In this document: piece after piece, positions 19,361 through 27,336 of the stretch | Position numbering within the stretch: the stretch's first letter is position 1 | How the letters are laid out: each line of letters begins with the position of its first letter | From: CADEED01 sp043747875 | GTDB lineage: Bacteria > Pseudomonadota > Gammaproteobacteria > Steroidobacterales > Steroidobacteraceae | Direction of reading: 5' to 3' | Assembly: GCA_043747875.1 (NCBI GenBank) | Contig: JAYTOI010000020.1 | Location: forward strand, 11,464 to 75,463 | Length of the DNA stretch: 64,000 nucleotides | Notes under the pieces: generated by a model | Database searches by the model: none | Seen by the model: the letters and a program-made list of their open reading frames with translations, nothing else | What the model was told of the DNA's origin: nothing | Program-made: the position numbers and the translations under genes

Positions 19361-20839
19361 ATGTCAGTCACACCTTCACGTGTACCAGTCACGGTACTCA
19401 CGGGCTTCCTTGGCTCCGGCAAAACCACGCTGCTCAACCGCATCCTCTCGGAGAAGCACGGCAAGCGCATCGCGGTCATAGAGAACGAGTTTGGCGAGGT
19501 GGGCGTCGACAGCGAGCTGGTCATCGGCGCGGAAGAGGAGCTGTTCGAAACCAACAACGGCTGCATCTGCTGCACGGTGCGCGGCGACCTCATCCGCATC
19601 CTCGGCCAGCTCATGAAGCGCCGCGACAAGTTCGACTACATCCTCATCGAGACCACGGGCATGGCCGATCCGGGCCCCGTCGCGCAGACCTTCTTCCTCG
19701 ACGACGAGCTCAAGAACCAATTCCAGCTCGATGCCATCGTGACGATGGTGGACGCGAAGCACTTCGAGATGCACGTCGACGAGCTCAACGAGCCGGCCGA
19801 GCAGGTGGCGTTCGCCGACCTGGTGTTGCTGAACAAGACGGATCTGGTCGACGCGGCGGCGCTCGAGCGCATCGAGCGGCGCATCCGCGGCATCAACGGC
19901 ACGGCGAAGATCCTGCGCACGCGCAACGCCGACGCGCCCATCGACCAGGTGCTCAACGTCGGCGCATTCGACCTGCAACGCGCGCTGGCCGTGGACGAGT
20001 CCTTCCTCGAGCCGGAATATCCGTTCGAGTGGGGTGGTGTCTATCAACTGACCGAGGGCGACTATCTACTGAAGGCCGGCGGCGAACACGACGACGTCGA
20101 GCACGATGCGCACGGGCACATGGCTCAGCTGAATGGGGCGCACGAGCACGGTGAGCATTGCAACCACGATCACGATCACGGTGATCATGGTCACAGCCAT
20201 GGCGAACATGACCACGCGCATGGCGATCACGCGCACGAGGATCTCGAGCTGGTGTTGGTGCCGCTGCCCGCGGCATCGGCCGAGGCCCTGAGAGACAGCA
20301 TCGAAGGCGCGGTGCGCGGCTTCGCCGAGCCCGCCACCGTGGTGAGCTGCCACGGCGAGCTTGCGCAGCCCGGTCATTACGCCATCGACATCTCCCACCC
20401 CGGCGCGGATTTCACGCTGCGCGTGCCGCAGGCCGGGGCGTACGCGCTGTTCTTCGAGCACCATCCGCTCGAGTTCGGGCTGCATCTGGCGGGGCAACGG
20501 CCGGCCGCGGAGCGGCGCTTCGCCTCGCACCACCACGACGATGACATCAGCTCGATCGGCATCCGCGACCCGCGGCCGCTCGACGCCACCAAGCTCAATC
20601 AGTGGCTGGACTATCTACTCAAGACGCGCGGCCAGGACATCTTCCGCATGAAGGGCGTGCTCAACGTGCAGGGAGAGGACCGCCGGCAGGTGTTCCACGG
20701 CGTACACATGATGTTCGACGCCCAGAGTGAGCGTCCCTGGGGCGGCGCGCCGCGCGTGAGCCAGCTCGTGTTCATCGGCCGCGGCCTGGATCGCGCCGAG
20801 CTCGAGGCGGGCTTCGAATCTGCCGTCGCCAAGAACTAG
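19361..20839 (+). CDS. CobW/COG0523 family GTP-dependent metal chaperone
   Basis: A 492-residue P-loop GTPase that probably handles zinc or another transition metal. The Walker A is GFLGSGKTTLLNR; the switch/Walker B region is IENEFGEVGVD; the metal-binding CxCC is in NNGCICCTVRGDLIR; the guanine-specificity motif is LLNKTDL. A histidine/aspartate-rich metal-binding stretch (about residues 245-290, repeated HDH/HSHGEHDH/HGDHAHE) separates it from the CobW C-terminal domain. It is longer than typical (320-400) because of this loop. The ATG at 19361 is set by the TATAAT just upstream and the MSVTPSRVPVTVLTG start. It begins a three-gene operon with a WD40 protein (6-base gap) and an unknown protein. 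Confidence 0.93.
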   Translation: MSVTPSRVPVTVLTGFLGSGKTTLLNRILSEKHGKRIAVIENEFGEVGVDSELVIGAEEELFETNNGCICCTVRGDLIRILGQLMKRRDKFDYILIETTGMADPGPVAQTFFLDDELKNQFQLDAIVTMVDAKHFEMHVDELNEPAEQVAFADLVLLNKTDLVDAAALERIERRIRGINGTAKILRTRNADAPIDQVLNVGAFDLQRALAVDESFLEPEYPFEWGGVYQLTEGDYLLKAGGEHDDVEHDAHGHMAQLNGAHEHGEHCNHDHDHGDHGHSHGEHDHAHGDHAHEDLELVLVPLPAASAEALRDSIEGAVRGFAEPATVVSCHGELAQPGHYAIDISHPGADFTLRVPQAGAYALFFEHHPLEFGLHLAGQRPAAERRFASHHHDDDISSIGIRDPRPLDATKLNQWLDYLLKTRGQDIFRMKGVLNVQGEDRRQVFHGVHMMFDAQSERPWGGAPRVSQLVFIGRGLDRAELEAGFESAVAKN

Positions 20840-20845
20840 CTAAAC

Positions 20846-21883
20846 ATGGCCAAGAAGTCGCTGTCGTTCGCGCTCGAACCGCGCGCCTCCGCCGCGTTCG
20901 ACGACTACGTCGCGGATTGCGCGTGGGCGCCGGACGGCAAGTCGCTGGCGCTCGCCGGCGGCGAGGGCAAGGTTGCGCTTGCGCGTCTGGTGGACGAGAC
21001 GCTCACCGTCGAGGTCGTCGGCGAGCATGTGCTCGGTACCCTGGCGCTGGCATGGCAGCCGCGCACGAATCTGTTCGCGACCTCCGGACAGGATTGCGCC
21101 ATCGCGCTGTGGGATGCGGCCAGCGGCAAATCCGTCAAACGCTGGAAGCCGGCGCCGACGCCGACGCAGGCGCTGTGTTTCGCGCCGGGCGGCGACCGGC
21201 TGGCGAGCGCGGCCGGCAAGACGGTCGTCCTGTGGGGTACGAACGGTGAGCAGTTGCACGCCTTCGCGCCGGCGGCGACCGCGGCGGTGGCGCTGCAGTT
21301 CGACAAACCGGGTACCGATCTCGGGGTTGCCCTGAATGGTGAGATTGCGGTGCATCGCATCGAGAATTCCCGCTACCAGACGCGCCGCTACAAATGGCCC
21401 GCGCCCTGTCTCACGGTAAACTTCAGCGGCAATGGACGTTTTCTCGCGACCGGCATGGCCGATGGCACCCTGCATTTCTGGAACCGTTCGACGGGAAAAG
21501 ATTCGCAGATGCGCGGCTACGACGGCCGTCTCGAGCTCGTCGGCTGGGGCGACGACAGCCGCTATCTCGCGACCAGCGCCGGGCCGGAAGTCGTGCTCTG
21601 GGATTTCGGCGGACGCGGCCCCGAGGGCACGAGGCCCATCGTGCTGAGCGGACACACCGAGCGTGTCGATGCATTCGCCTGGCAACCGGATGGCGAGCAT
21701 CTCGTGACCGGCGGGCGCGATTGGCGTGTCTCACTGTGGCGACCCGGCAAGGCCACTCAGCCCATCGACGTGCAGATGGTGGACTCCGACATCAGCACGG
21801 TGCGCTGGTCGCCCGACGGCAGGCACGTCGCGGTCGGCGAAAAGAAAGGCCGCGTCACGCTGTTCGACCTGGTCGCGCGATGA
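20846..21883 (+). CDS. WD40-repeat beta-propeller protein
   Basis: A 345-residue protein composed of about seven WD40 repeats, each with a pattern such as WAPDGKSLALAGGEGKV, ATSGQDCAIALWDAASGK, ATGMADGTLHFWNRSTG, LSGHTERVDAFAWQPDGE and TGGRDWRVSLWRPGK. No signal peptide or catalytic motif is seen, so it is a cytosolic propeller, probably a protein-binding scaffold. It starts 6 bases after the CobW gene; WD40 genes are found next to COG0523 genes in other proteobacteria, suggesting a shared metal-related role. The stop overlaps the next gene's ATG. Confidence 0.9.
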   Translation: MAKKSLSFALEPRASAAFDDYVADCAWAPDGKSLALAGGEGKVALARLVDETLTVEVVGEHVLGTLALAWQPRTNLFATSGQDCAIALWDAASGKSVKRWKPAPTPTQALCFAPGGDRLASAAGKTVVLWGTNGEQLHAFAPAATAAVALQFDKPGTDLGVALNGEIAVHRIENSRYQTRRYKWPAPCLTVNFSGNGRFLATGMADGTLHFWNRSTGKDSQMRGYDGRLELVGWGDDSRYLATSAGPEVVLWDFGGRGPEGTRPIVLSGHTERVDAFAWQPDGEHLVTGGRDWRVSLWRPGKATQPIDVQMVDSDISTVRWSPDGRHVAVGEKKGRVTLFDLVAR

Positions 21884-22470
21884 ACATCGTGCTGCGCGAT
21901 CTGACCCCTGCCGAACGAGTGGTGGTGCAGCAGCGTTTCGAGGCGCTCGCGAGCAGGCGATTCGCGCCGTCGACGAAGCGCCCGCGGTTCGAAGTGTGGT
22001 GGCCCCAGGCGCCACTCGATGCGCGTGCATTTCCCGAGGGCATTCATCCGCCCGAGAGCGAGGACGCCTTCAACGAAGCCACGCGGCTCATGGACTTCCT
22101 CAATGGCGCGAGCGGCGGCGAGTTCTACATCGCGAATCTCTCCGCGCCGAAGCCGCATTTCCGGCACGCGGGCACGTTGGACGAGGATCTCGCGCGTTGG
22201 ATCCGCACGCGCCTCGTGTCGAATCCGACCGCGTTGTTGGCGTCGAATATGGACCTGCTGTTGATCACCGATGCGCAGATGCACTACTCCGTGCTCGGCG
22301 GCACGCCGGAAATCATCGACCAATTCGAGCGCCGCTTCGGCGGCGCCGCGGAGCTTCGGCAGATGTTCGCGAGCCATGTGGCGCAGATGCGCATCGGCAC
22401 GGAGATCGATGACGCCAGATGGGCCGGGGACTACCTGCAAAAGTGGTCGGGCTGGGAGTCAGCGGCCTGA
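21880..22470 (+). CDS. Conserved hypothetical protein in the CobW-WD40 operon
   Basis: A 196-residue soluble protein, no signal peptide or membrane segment. I recognise no domain. It contains a charged N-terminal half (RRFAPSTKRPRFEVWWPQAP) and a helical C-terminus rich in Phe/Glu/Arg, ending DYLQKWSGWESAA. The ATGA overlap with the WD40 gene fixes the start and suggests coupled translation. Its 3' end overlaps the convergent glycosyltransferase gene by 12 bases. The conserved layout makes a role with the propeller or GTPase likely; nothing more can be read. Confidence 0.75.
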   Translation: MNIVLRDLTPAERVVVQQRFEALASRRFAPSTKRPRFEVWWPQAPLDARAFPEGIHPPESEDAFNEATRLMDFLNGASGGEFYIANLSAPKPHFRHAGTLDEDLARWIRTRLVSNPTALLASNMDLLLITDAQMHYSVLGGTPEIIDQFERRFGGAAELRQMFASHVAQMRIGTEIDDARWAGDYLQKWSGWESAA

Positions 22471-23631
22471 CTGGCTGGTGGGTGCTGTTCTGCAGCCGGC
22501 CAGCGCATCGCCCAGCGCCGGCAGACGTCGCACGCTCACCGCGGCCTGATAGCGCCCCATGAGCCCCTGCAGCGCGCGCGTCCAACTGTAGTTCGCCAGC
22601 ACGTGCGTGCGGGCGGCCGCGCCCGTTGCATCGAGATCGCGCTCGTACAACGCCGCGACCGAGTCCGCGAGATTCGCGGCGGCCACCTGGGGATCTGCGT
22701 GCGGTTCCGCCAGCACGCCCGCCTCGCCGGCGATGAGCTCGGGCAGCGCGCCGGCGCGCATCGCGACGACGGGCCGCCCGCAGGCCATGGCCTCGAGCAC
22801 GACGAGGCCGAACGTCTCGTGCGCTCCGGCATGCACGAAGGCATCCGCGGCGGCGAAGTAGCTAGCCAGCTCGCGGTTGTCGCGGCAATACGGCAGGCGC
22901 GTGACGTTGCCGGCGCGCGCGGATACGTCGCCGCCAATCAGCAGCAGGTGATAGGGGCAACCGAGCTTGCGGAACGACTCCGTCAACACGGGGATGTTCT
23001 TCTCCGCGGAGAAACGCCCGGCAAACAACAGCAGGCGGGTGTTCGCCGCCAGGCCGAGCTCGGCGCGCAGATCGCGACCGGCGCGTCGCGGGCTGAAGGT
23101 GTCGACGTCGACACCCAGCGGCTGACACGTTGCGTGGCGTACGCCGATTTCCTCCAGGTAGTCGCACATGTACCGGCTGGGCGCGAGAACCTGCGTGCAG
23201 CGCGCGTAGGTCTCGCGCACGTACCATTCGATGAGTTTCTGCGCGGTGCTGCCGAGGCGCCGGCCGGCGAGTTGCGGGAAGTTCGAGTGATAGAACGCGA
23301 TGAGCGGGACGCCGCGCCGGTGGGCGACGCCGGCCGCGGCCCACGCGGGATGGAATGCGTCGCCGACTTCGATGAGATCGGGCTCGAGGCGCTCGATGGC
23401 GCGCGCCCAGCGCAGCGGATTCAGCGGCAACCGATAGTTGAACGCGCCGGGCACCAGCCGGCCCGGAATGGTCGAGATGTCACCGGGTGCATGGAGCTCG
23501 CGATCGCCCGGCACGACCAGGCTGTGCCGCCAGCCCGTGTGCGCGCGCATCCACTCGTGCTTCGCTAACAGGTAGCGTTTCACGCCGCCGCTGGTAGGCG
23601 AATAGAACAGAGTGGCGTCGACGACGTGCAT
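22459..23631 (-). CDS. Glycosyltransferase family 4 protein
   Basis: A 390-residue GT-B glycosyltransferase. The N-terminal acceptor domain starts HVVDATLFYSPTSGGVKRYL; the C-terminal donor domain carries FAGRFSAEKNIPVL and the E-x7-E motif in HETFGLVVLEAMACGRPVV, typical of family 4 retaining enzymes using a nucleotide sugar. AEGLADNAHAG-like variants are replaced by SYFAAADAFVHAGAHETFG. Resemblance to MshA/mannosyl- or digalactosyl-type enzymes is general; the acceptor is unknown. The ATG at 23631 begins the conserved sequence; the longer frame runs into the divergent amidohydrolase gene. Confidence 0.9.
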   Translation of the reverse strand: MHVVDATLFYSPTSGGVKRYLLAKHEWMRAHTGWRHSLVVPGDRELHAPGDISTIPGRLVPGAFNYRLPLNPLRWARAIERLEPDLIEVGDAFHPAWAAAGVAHRRGVPLIAFYHSNFPQLAGRRLGSTAQKLIEWYVRETYARCTQVLAPSRYMCDYLEEIGVRHATCQPLGVDVDTFSPRRAGRDLRAELGLAANTRLLLFAGRFSAEKNIPVLTESFRKLGCPYHLLLIGGDVSARAGNVTRLPYCRDNRELASYFAAADAFVHAGAHETFGLVVLEAMACGRPVVAMRAGALPELIAGEAGVLAEPHADPQVAAANLADSVAALYERDLDATGAAARTHVLANYSWTRALQGLMGRYQAAVSVRRLPALGDALAGCRTAPTSQSGR

Positions 23632-23710
23632 GCTTGGTGTTCTTGAAGTCCGTGGCGCCAGTATCGGAGCGTTGCAGTAGTGCGACCAGTCGGCGCAGAC
23701 TGGGTTCCCT

Positions 23711-25006
23711 ATGTCACCCATCACCTACAGACTGCTGCCCCTGGTGCTGTTTGCCGCGACTTGCGCGTACAGCGCGCGCGGCTCGAATCTAGAAACCGAG
23801 GTCGAAGCCGTTGATCCCAAGATTATTGCGTGGCGGCGGGATTTTCACCAGAACCCGGAGCTCTCCAACCGCGAAGTACGCACCTCCAAGATCGTCGCGG
23901 AGCATCTGCGCAAGCTGGGGCTCGCGGTGGAAACCGGCATCGCGCGCACGGGCGTGGTCGCATTGCTCGACACGGGCAAGCCCGGCCCGACCATCGCATT
24001 GCGCGCCGACATGGACGCGCTGCCGGTCGTCGAGCGCGCCGACGTGCCGTTTCGTTCGATGGTGAAATCTAACTACCGTGGCGAGGAAGTGGGCGTGATG
24101 CACGCCTGCGGCCACGATTCGCACACCGCCGTGCTCATGGGCGTCGCCGAGGCGTTGACCAAGATCAAGGCGGACCTGCGCGGCAAGGTGCTGTTCGTGT
24201 TCCAGCCCGCCGAGGAGGGCGCGCCCCCGGGCGAGACCGGCGGCGCGTCGGTCATGCTGAAGGAGGGCGTGTTCGAGAAGTACAAGCCCGAAGTGGCATT
24301 CGGCTGGCACGCGTGGTCGTCGCTGAACACCGGCAGCATCGGTTATCGCTCGGGGCCGTTCTTCGCGGACTCGAACGCGTGGCGCGCGACGGTCACCGGC
24401 AAACAGGCGCACGGCTCTGCGCCGTGGAAGGGCATCGACCCGATCGTCGTGTCGGCGCAGATCATCAACGCGATGCAGACCGTGGTGAGCCGGCAAACCG
24501 ACATCACGGAGATTCCCGCGGCGTTCTCCGTCGGCATCATCAAGGGCGGCGTGCGCAACAACATCATCCCCGACTCCGTCGAGATGATCGGCACGCTGCG
24601 CACCTTTTCGCCCGGGCAGAAGGCCAAGATAGTGGCGAACGCGACGCGGCTGTTCGAGAAGACCGCGGAAGCCAGCGGCGCGACTGCGAAGTTCGAGATG
24701 GATTCGTACAGCAACCCGGTGACCGTGAACGAACCCAAGCTCACGGCGAAGATGCTGCCGACGCTGCAGCGCGTGGCGGGCGAGACCAACGTGAAACAGA
24801 TCCCGCTGGTCACCGGGGCCGAGGATTTCGCGTATTTCGCGAACGCCGTTCCGAGCTTCTATTTCGTGGTGGGCGTGACGCCTGCCGGACAGGATGCCGT
24901 GGCCGCGCCGGTGAATCACTCACCGCTGTTCTATCTGGATGAGAAGGCCTTGCCGCTCGCGACGCGCGCGATGGCGGCGGTGGCGGTGGACTATCTGACG
25001 AAGTGA
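23711..25006 (+). CDS. Exported M20 family amidohydrolase
   Basis: A 431-residue metallo-amidohydrolase (M20D, IAA-amino acid/hippurate hydrolase-like) with a signal peptide (to about residue 23, YSARG). Di-zinc site motifs are MHACGHDSHTAVLMG and VFQPAEEGAPPGETGG; the dimerisation domain includes GKQAHGSAPWKGIDPI; the C-terminal metal ligand region is VTGAEDFAYFANAVPSFYF. Such enzymes cleave N-acyl amino acids or amino-acid conjugates; export indicates a periplasmic substrate. Its stop codon forms the left edge of the palindromic element at 25005. Confidence 0.93.
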   Translation: MSPITYRLLPLVLFAATCAYSARGSNLETEVEAVDPKIIAWRRDFHQNPELSNREVRTSKIVAEHLRKLGLAVETGIARTGVVALLDTGKPGPTIALRADMDALPVVERADVPFRSMVKSNYRGEEVGVMHACGHDSHTAVLMGVAEALTKIKADLRGKVLFVFQPAEEGAPPGETGGASVMLKEGVFEKYKPEVAFGWHAWSSLNTGSIGYRSGPFFADSNAWRATVTGKQAHGSAPWKGIDPIVVSAQIINAMQTVVSRQTDITEIPAAFSVGIIKGGVRNNIIPDSVEMIGTLRTFSPGQKAKIVANATRLFEKTAEASGATAKFEMDSYSNPVTVNEPKLTAKMLPTLQRVAGETNVKQIPLVTGAEDFAYFANAVPSFYFVVGVTPAGQDAVAAPVNHSPLFYLDEKALPLATRAMAAVAVDYLTK

Positions 25007-25118
25007 GAGGAAATGGGGACATTCCTCATTTTCCTGTAACAAAACTTAGACGCTCGCGGAGCATCGGTGCCGCTGTCGTTTTGTTACAGAAGAATGAGGA
25101 ATGTCCCCATTCCTTCTC
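25005..25118. repeat. Long palindromic REP/BIME-like element
   Basis: Two 41-base arms (25005-25045 and 25078-25118) are inverted copies with 37 of 41 positions matching, around a 32-base loop. Each arm holds a smaller hairpin with AGGAATG and CATTCCT arms around a TCCC (or GGGA) loop. The shared core AATGGGGACATTCCTCATT is the style of repetitive extragenic palindromes spread by REP-associated tyrosine transposases in gammaproteobacteria. It exactly fills the gap between two convergent genes, starting on one stop codon and ending 5 bases before the other. It could also work as a two-way transcription terminator or mRNA stabiliser. Confidence 0.8.
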
Positions 25119-25122
25119 TTTC

Positions 25123-27288
25123 CTATCCCAGGTTCTTCGCGATCGGCAGGCGCCGCACGCGCTTGCCCGTCGCCGCGTAAATCGCATTCGCCACGGCTGG
25201 TGCGATCGGCGGCGTACCGGGCTCACCCGCGCCGCCCATCGCCTCGCCACTGTTGACGATCACCACTTCGATCTGCGGCGCTTCGTTGAGGCGCACGATC
25301 TGATAATCGTGGAAATTACTCTGCTCCACCTTGCCGTCCGCGAACGTGATCTCGCCATACAACGCGGCGGTCAATCCGTAGTTGATCGCGCTTTCCATTT
25401 GAGCGATGACGCCGCTGGGGTTCGCGGCGAAGCCACAGTCGATGGCGCACCACACCTTGTGCACGCGCACGTTGCCGCCTTCGACGGAAACCTCCGCGAT
25501 TTCCGCCACGATGCTGCCGAAGGAGTCGTGCAGCGCGACGCCGCGCCCGCGGCCGGCAGGCGCACCACCGGCCCAGTTGCACGCTTCCGCCACCGCGTTC
25601 AATACCGCGAGCTGCCGCGGCTTCGCGGCCAGCAACTTGCGGCGCATCTCCACCGGATCCTGTCCACCGAGCACCGCGAGCTCATCGAGCGCGCAGTTCA
25701 CGGTGAAACCCGTGTGCGAGTGACCGACCGAGCGCCACCACAACACCGGCACGGTCGGATTGCCGCCGTGCGTATCCACGAAAACATTCGGGATGGCGTA
25801 CGGCATGTCGGACGCGCCCTCGACGCTCGACTGATCGAATGCCTGCCCCTTCGGGATGAACCCCTCCGTCCAGCCGCCGCGCAGCACGCCCTGACTGACG
25901 ATGCATTGCTGCCACGCCACCGGATTGCCCTGCGCATCGACACCCGCGCGCACGCGCGACATCACGAACGGCCGGTAGTGCAGGCCGCGCACATCGTCCT
26001 CGCGGGTCCAAACTACCTGCACGGGCCTGCCAACCGCCTTCGACGCATGCACGGCCTCGACGGCCACGTCCGCGTTGCGCTGCGCGCGCCGGCCGAAGCC
26101 GCCACCCAGGAACCGGCTGTGCAGCTTCACCTTCGCGGGGTCCATGCCGAGCACCTGCGCCGCCGCGTCGCGGTCCGCGGACTGCATCTGCGTGCCGAGG
26201 TACAGGTCACAGCCGTCGGCGCGCACGTCCGCGAGGCAGTTCAGCGGCTCCATCGGCGAGTGCGATAGATAGGGCAGTTCGTACTCGACGTCCAGGCGCT
26301 GCGCTGCGCCGGCCAGCGCCGCCGGCACTGCGCCGGTGTCGCGCGCCACGGCGCCGCGCTGGCGCAGCAGCGTTTGGTACTCGGCGCGCAGCGCCGCGGT
26401 CGAGAATTGCTTGTTGGCCCCTTCGTCCCACTCGACCGTCAGCGCATCGCGACCGCGCTTGGCCGCCCAGGTGTTGGTGGCGTACACGGCCACGCCGCTC
26501 GGCAGCTGCTTCACGTCGACCACGCCGCGTACCGCGCGCGCGGCCGTGTCATCGATCTTCACGAGCTTCGCGCCGACCACCGGCGGCCGCGCGACCACGG
26601 CGTGCAACATGCCTGTCAGCCGCGCGTCGATTCCGAACTGCGCGCTGCCATCCACCTTCATCGGCGCATCGAGCCGCTTGTGTGGCTTGCCCAGATATTT
26701 GAACTGCGCGGGATCCTTGAGCGTCACCTGCTCCGGGACCGGCAACCCGGCCGCGGCATCCGCCAGGGCGCCGTACGACAGCCTCGTCGACCCCTTCATC
26801 ACCACGCCATTCTCGGTGCGCAAATCCGCCACGTCGGCCTGCCAGTGCTGCGCGGCCGCGGCCAGCAGCATGGCGCGGGCCCGCGCGCCGGCCTCGCGCA
26901 ATTGTTGATAGGTGGTGCTGGTGCTCATGCTGCCGCCGGTGAACTGCATGGGCATGAACGGCACGTTGAAGGCGGCGTCCGCGCCGGAGAATTCGACCTG
27001 GACTCGCGCCAGATCGACGTCGAGCTCCTCAGCCAGCACCATCGCGAGGCCGGTGTAGATGCCCTGGCCCATCTCGGACTTGCCGATGATCAGAGTGATG
27101 GAATCGTCGGGCGCGATGCGCACGAAGGCATTGGGCGCGAACGTGCGGCCCGAGGGCGCGCCGCCCTTCGCCGCGCGTCTGTCGGCGAAGTGCATGCCGA
27201 GCACCAGCCCGCCACCGATGATGCCGGTGGCGACCCCCGCAGTGAGGAAGGCGCGGCGGTTCAGCGAGGAATTGTTCGAATCGGCCAT
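25123..27288 (-). CDS. Molybdopterin-binding subunit of a xanthine dehydrogenase-family oxidoreductase (IorB-like)
   Basis: A 721-residue large subunit of the isoquinoline 1-oxidoreductase type. The N-terminus has a twin-arginine signal (NRRAFLTAGVATGIIGGG), so the enzyme is folded with its cofactor before export. Molybdopterin-contact motifs include GKSEMGQGIYTG, GGSMSTSTTY, FLGGGFGRRAQRN, and GEPGTPPIAPAVANAIYAATG near the C-terminus, which carries the glutamate-bearing loop of the family. Such subunits normally pair with a [2Fe-2S] IorA subunit; none is adjacent on either side here, so a partner may be elsewhere. It is monocistronic, ending next to the palindromic element. Confidence 0.92.
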   Translation of the reverse strand: MADSNNSSLNRRAFLTAGVATGIIGGGLVLGMHFADRRAAKGGAPSGRTFAPNAFVRIAPDDSITLIIGKSEMGQGIYTGLAMVLAEELDVDLARVQVEFSGADAAFNVPFMPMQFTGGSMSTSTTYQQLREAGARARAMLLAAAAQHWQADVADLRTENGVVMKGSTRLSYGALADAAAGLPVPEQVTLKDPAQFKYLGKPHKRLDAPMKVDGSAQFGIDARLTGMLHAVVARPPVVGAKLVKIDDTAARAVRGVVDVKQLPSGVAVYATNTWAAKRGRDALTVEWDEGANKQFSTAALRAEYQTLLRQRGAVARDTGAVPAALAGAAQRLDVEYELPYLSHSPMEPLNCLADVRADGCDLYLGTQMQSADRDAAAQVLGMDPAKVKLHSRFLGGGFGRRAQRNADVAVEAVHASKAVGRPVQVVWTREDDVRGLHYRPFVMSRVRAGVDAQGNPVAWQQCIVSQGVLRGGWTEGFIPKGQAFDQSSVEGASDMPYAIPNVFVDTHGGNPTVPVLWWRSVGHSHTGFTVNCALDELAVLGGQDPVEMRRKLLAAKPRQLAVLNAVAEACNWAGGAPAGRGRGVALHDSFGSIVAEIAEVSVEGGNVRVHKVWCAIDCGFAANPSGVIAQMESAINYGLTAALYGEITFADGKVEQSNFHDYQIVRLNEAPQIEVVIVNSGEAMGGAGEPGTPPIAPAVANAIYAATGKRVRRLPIAKNLG

Positions 27289-27323
27289 GGCGCACGCTCC
27301 GCATCAGCCCGGGGCACCGATGT

Positions 27324-27329
27324 TAAGGT
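27324..27329 (+). promoter_or_regulatory. Weak -10-like box close to the MBL-fold gene
   Basis: TAAGGT lies 7 bases before the ATG at 27337, matching only the outer TA and final T of the consensus. It is placed like the other leaderless candidates in this window, which is the only reason to list it. Confidence 0.2.
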
Positions 27330-27336
27330 AGCTCCC

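Noticed and set aside
26374..27336. Long upstream extension of the MBL-fold protein
   Set aside because: Overlaps the divergent molybdopterin subunit gene and its codons have shadow composition; the conserved N-terminus starts at 27337.
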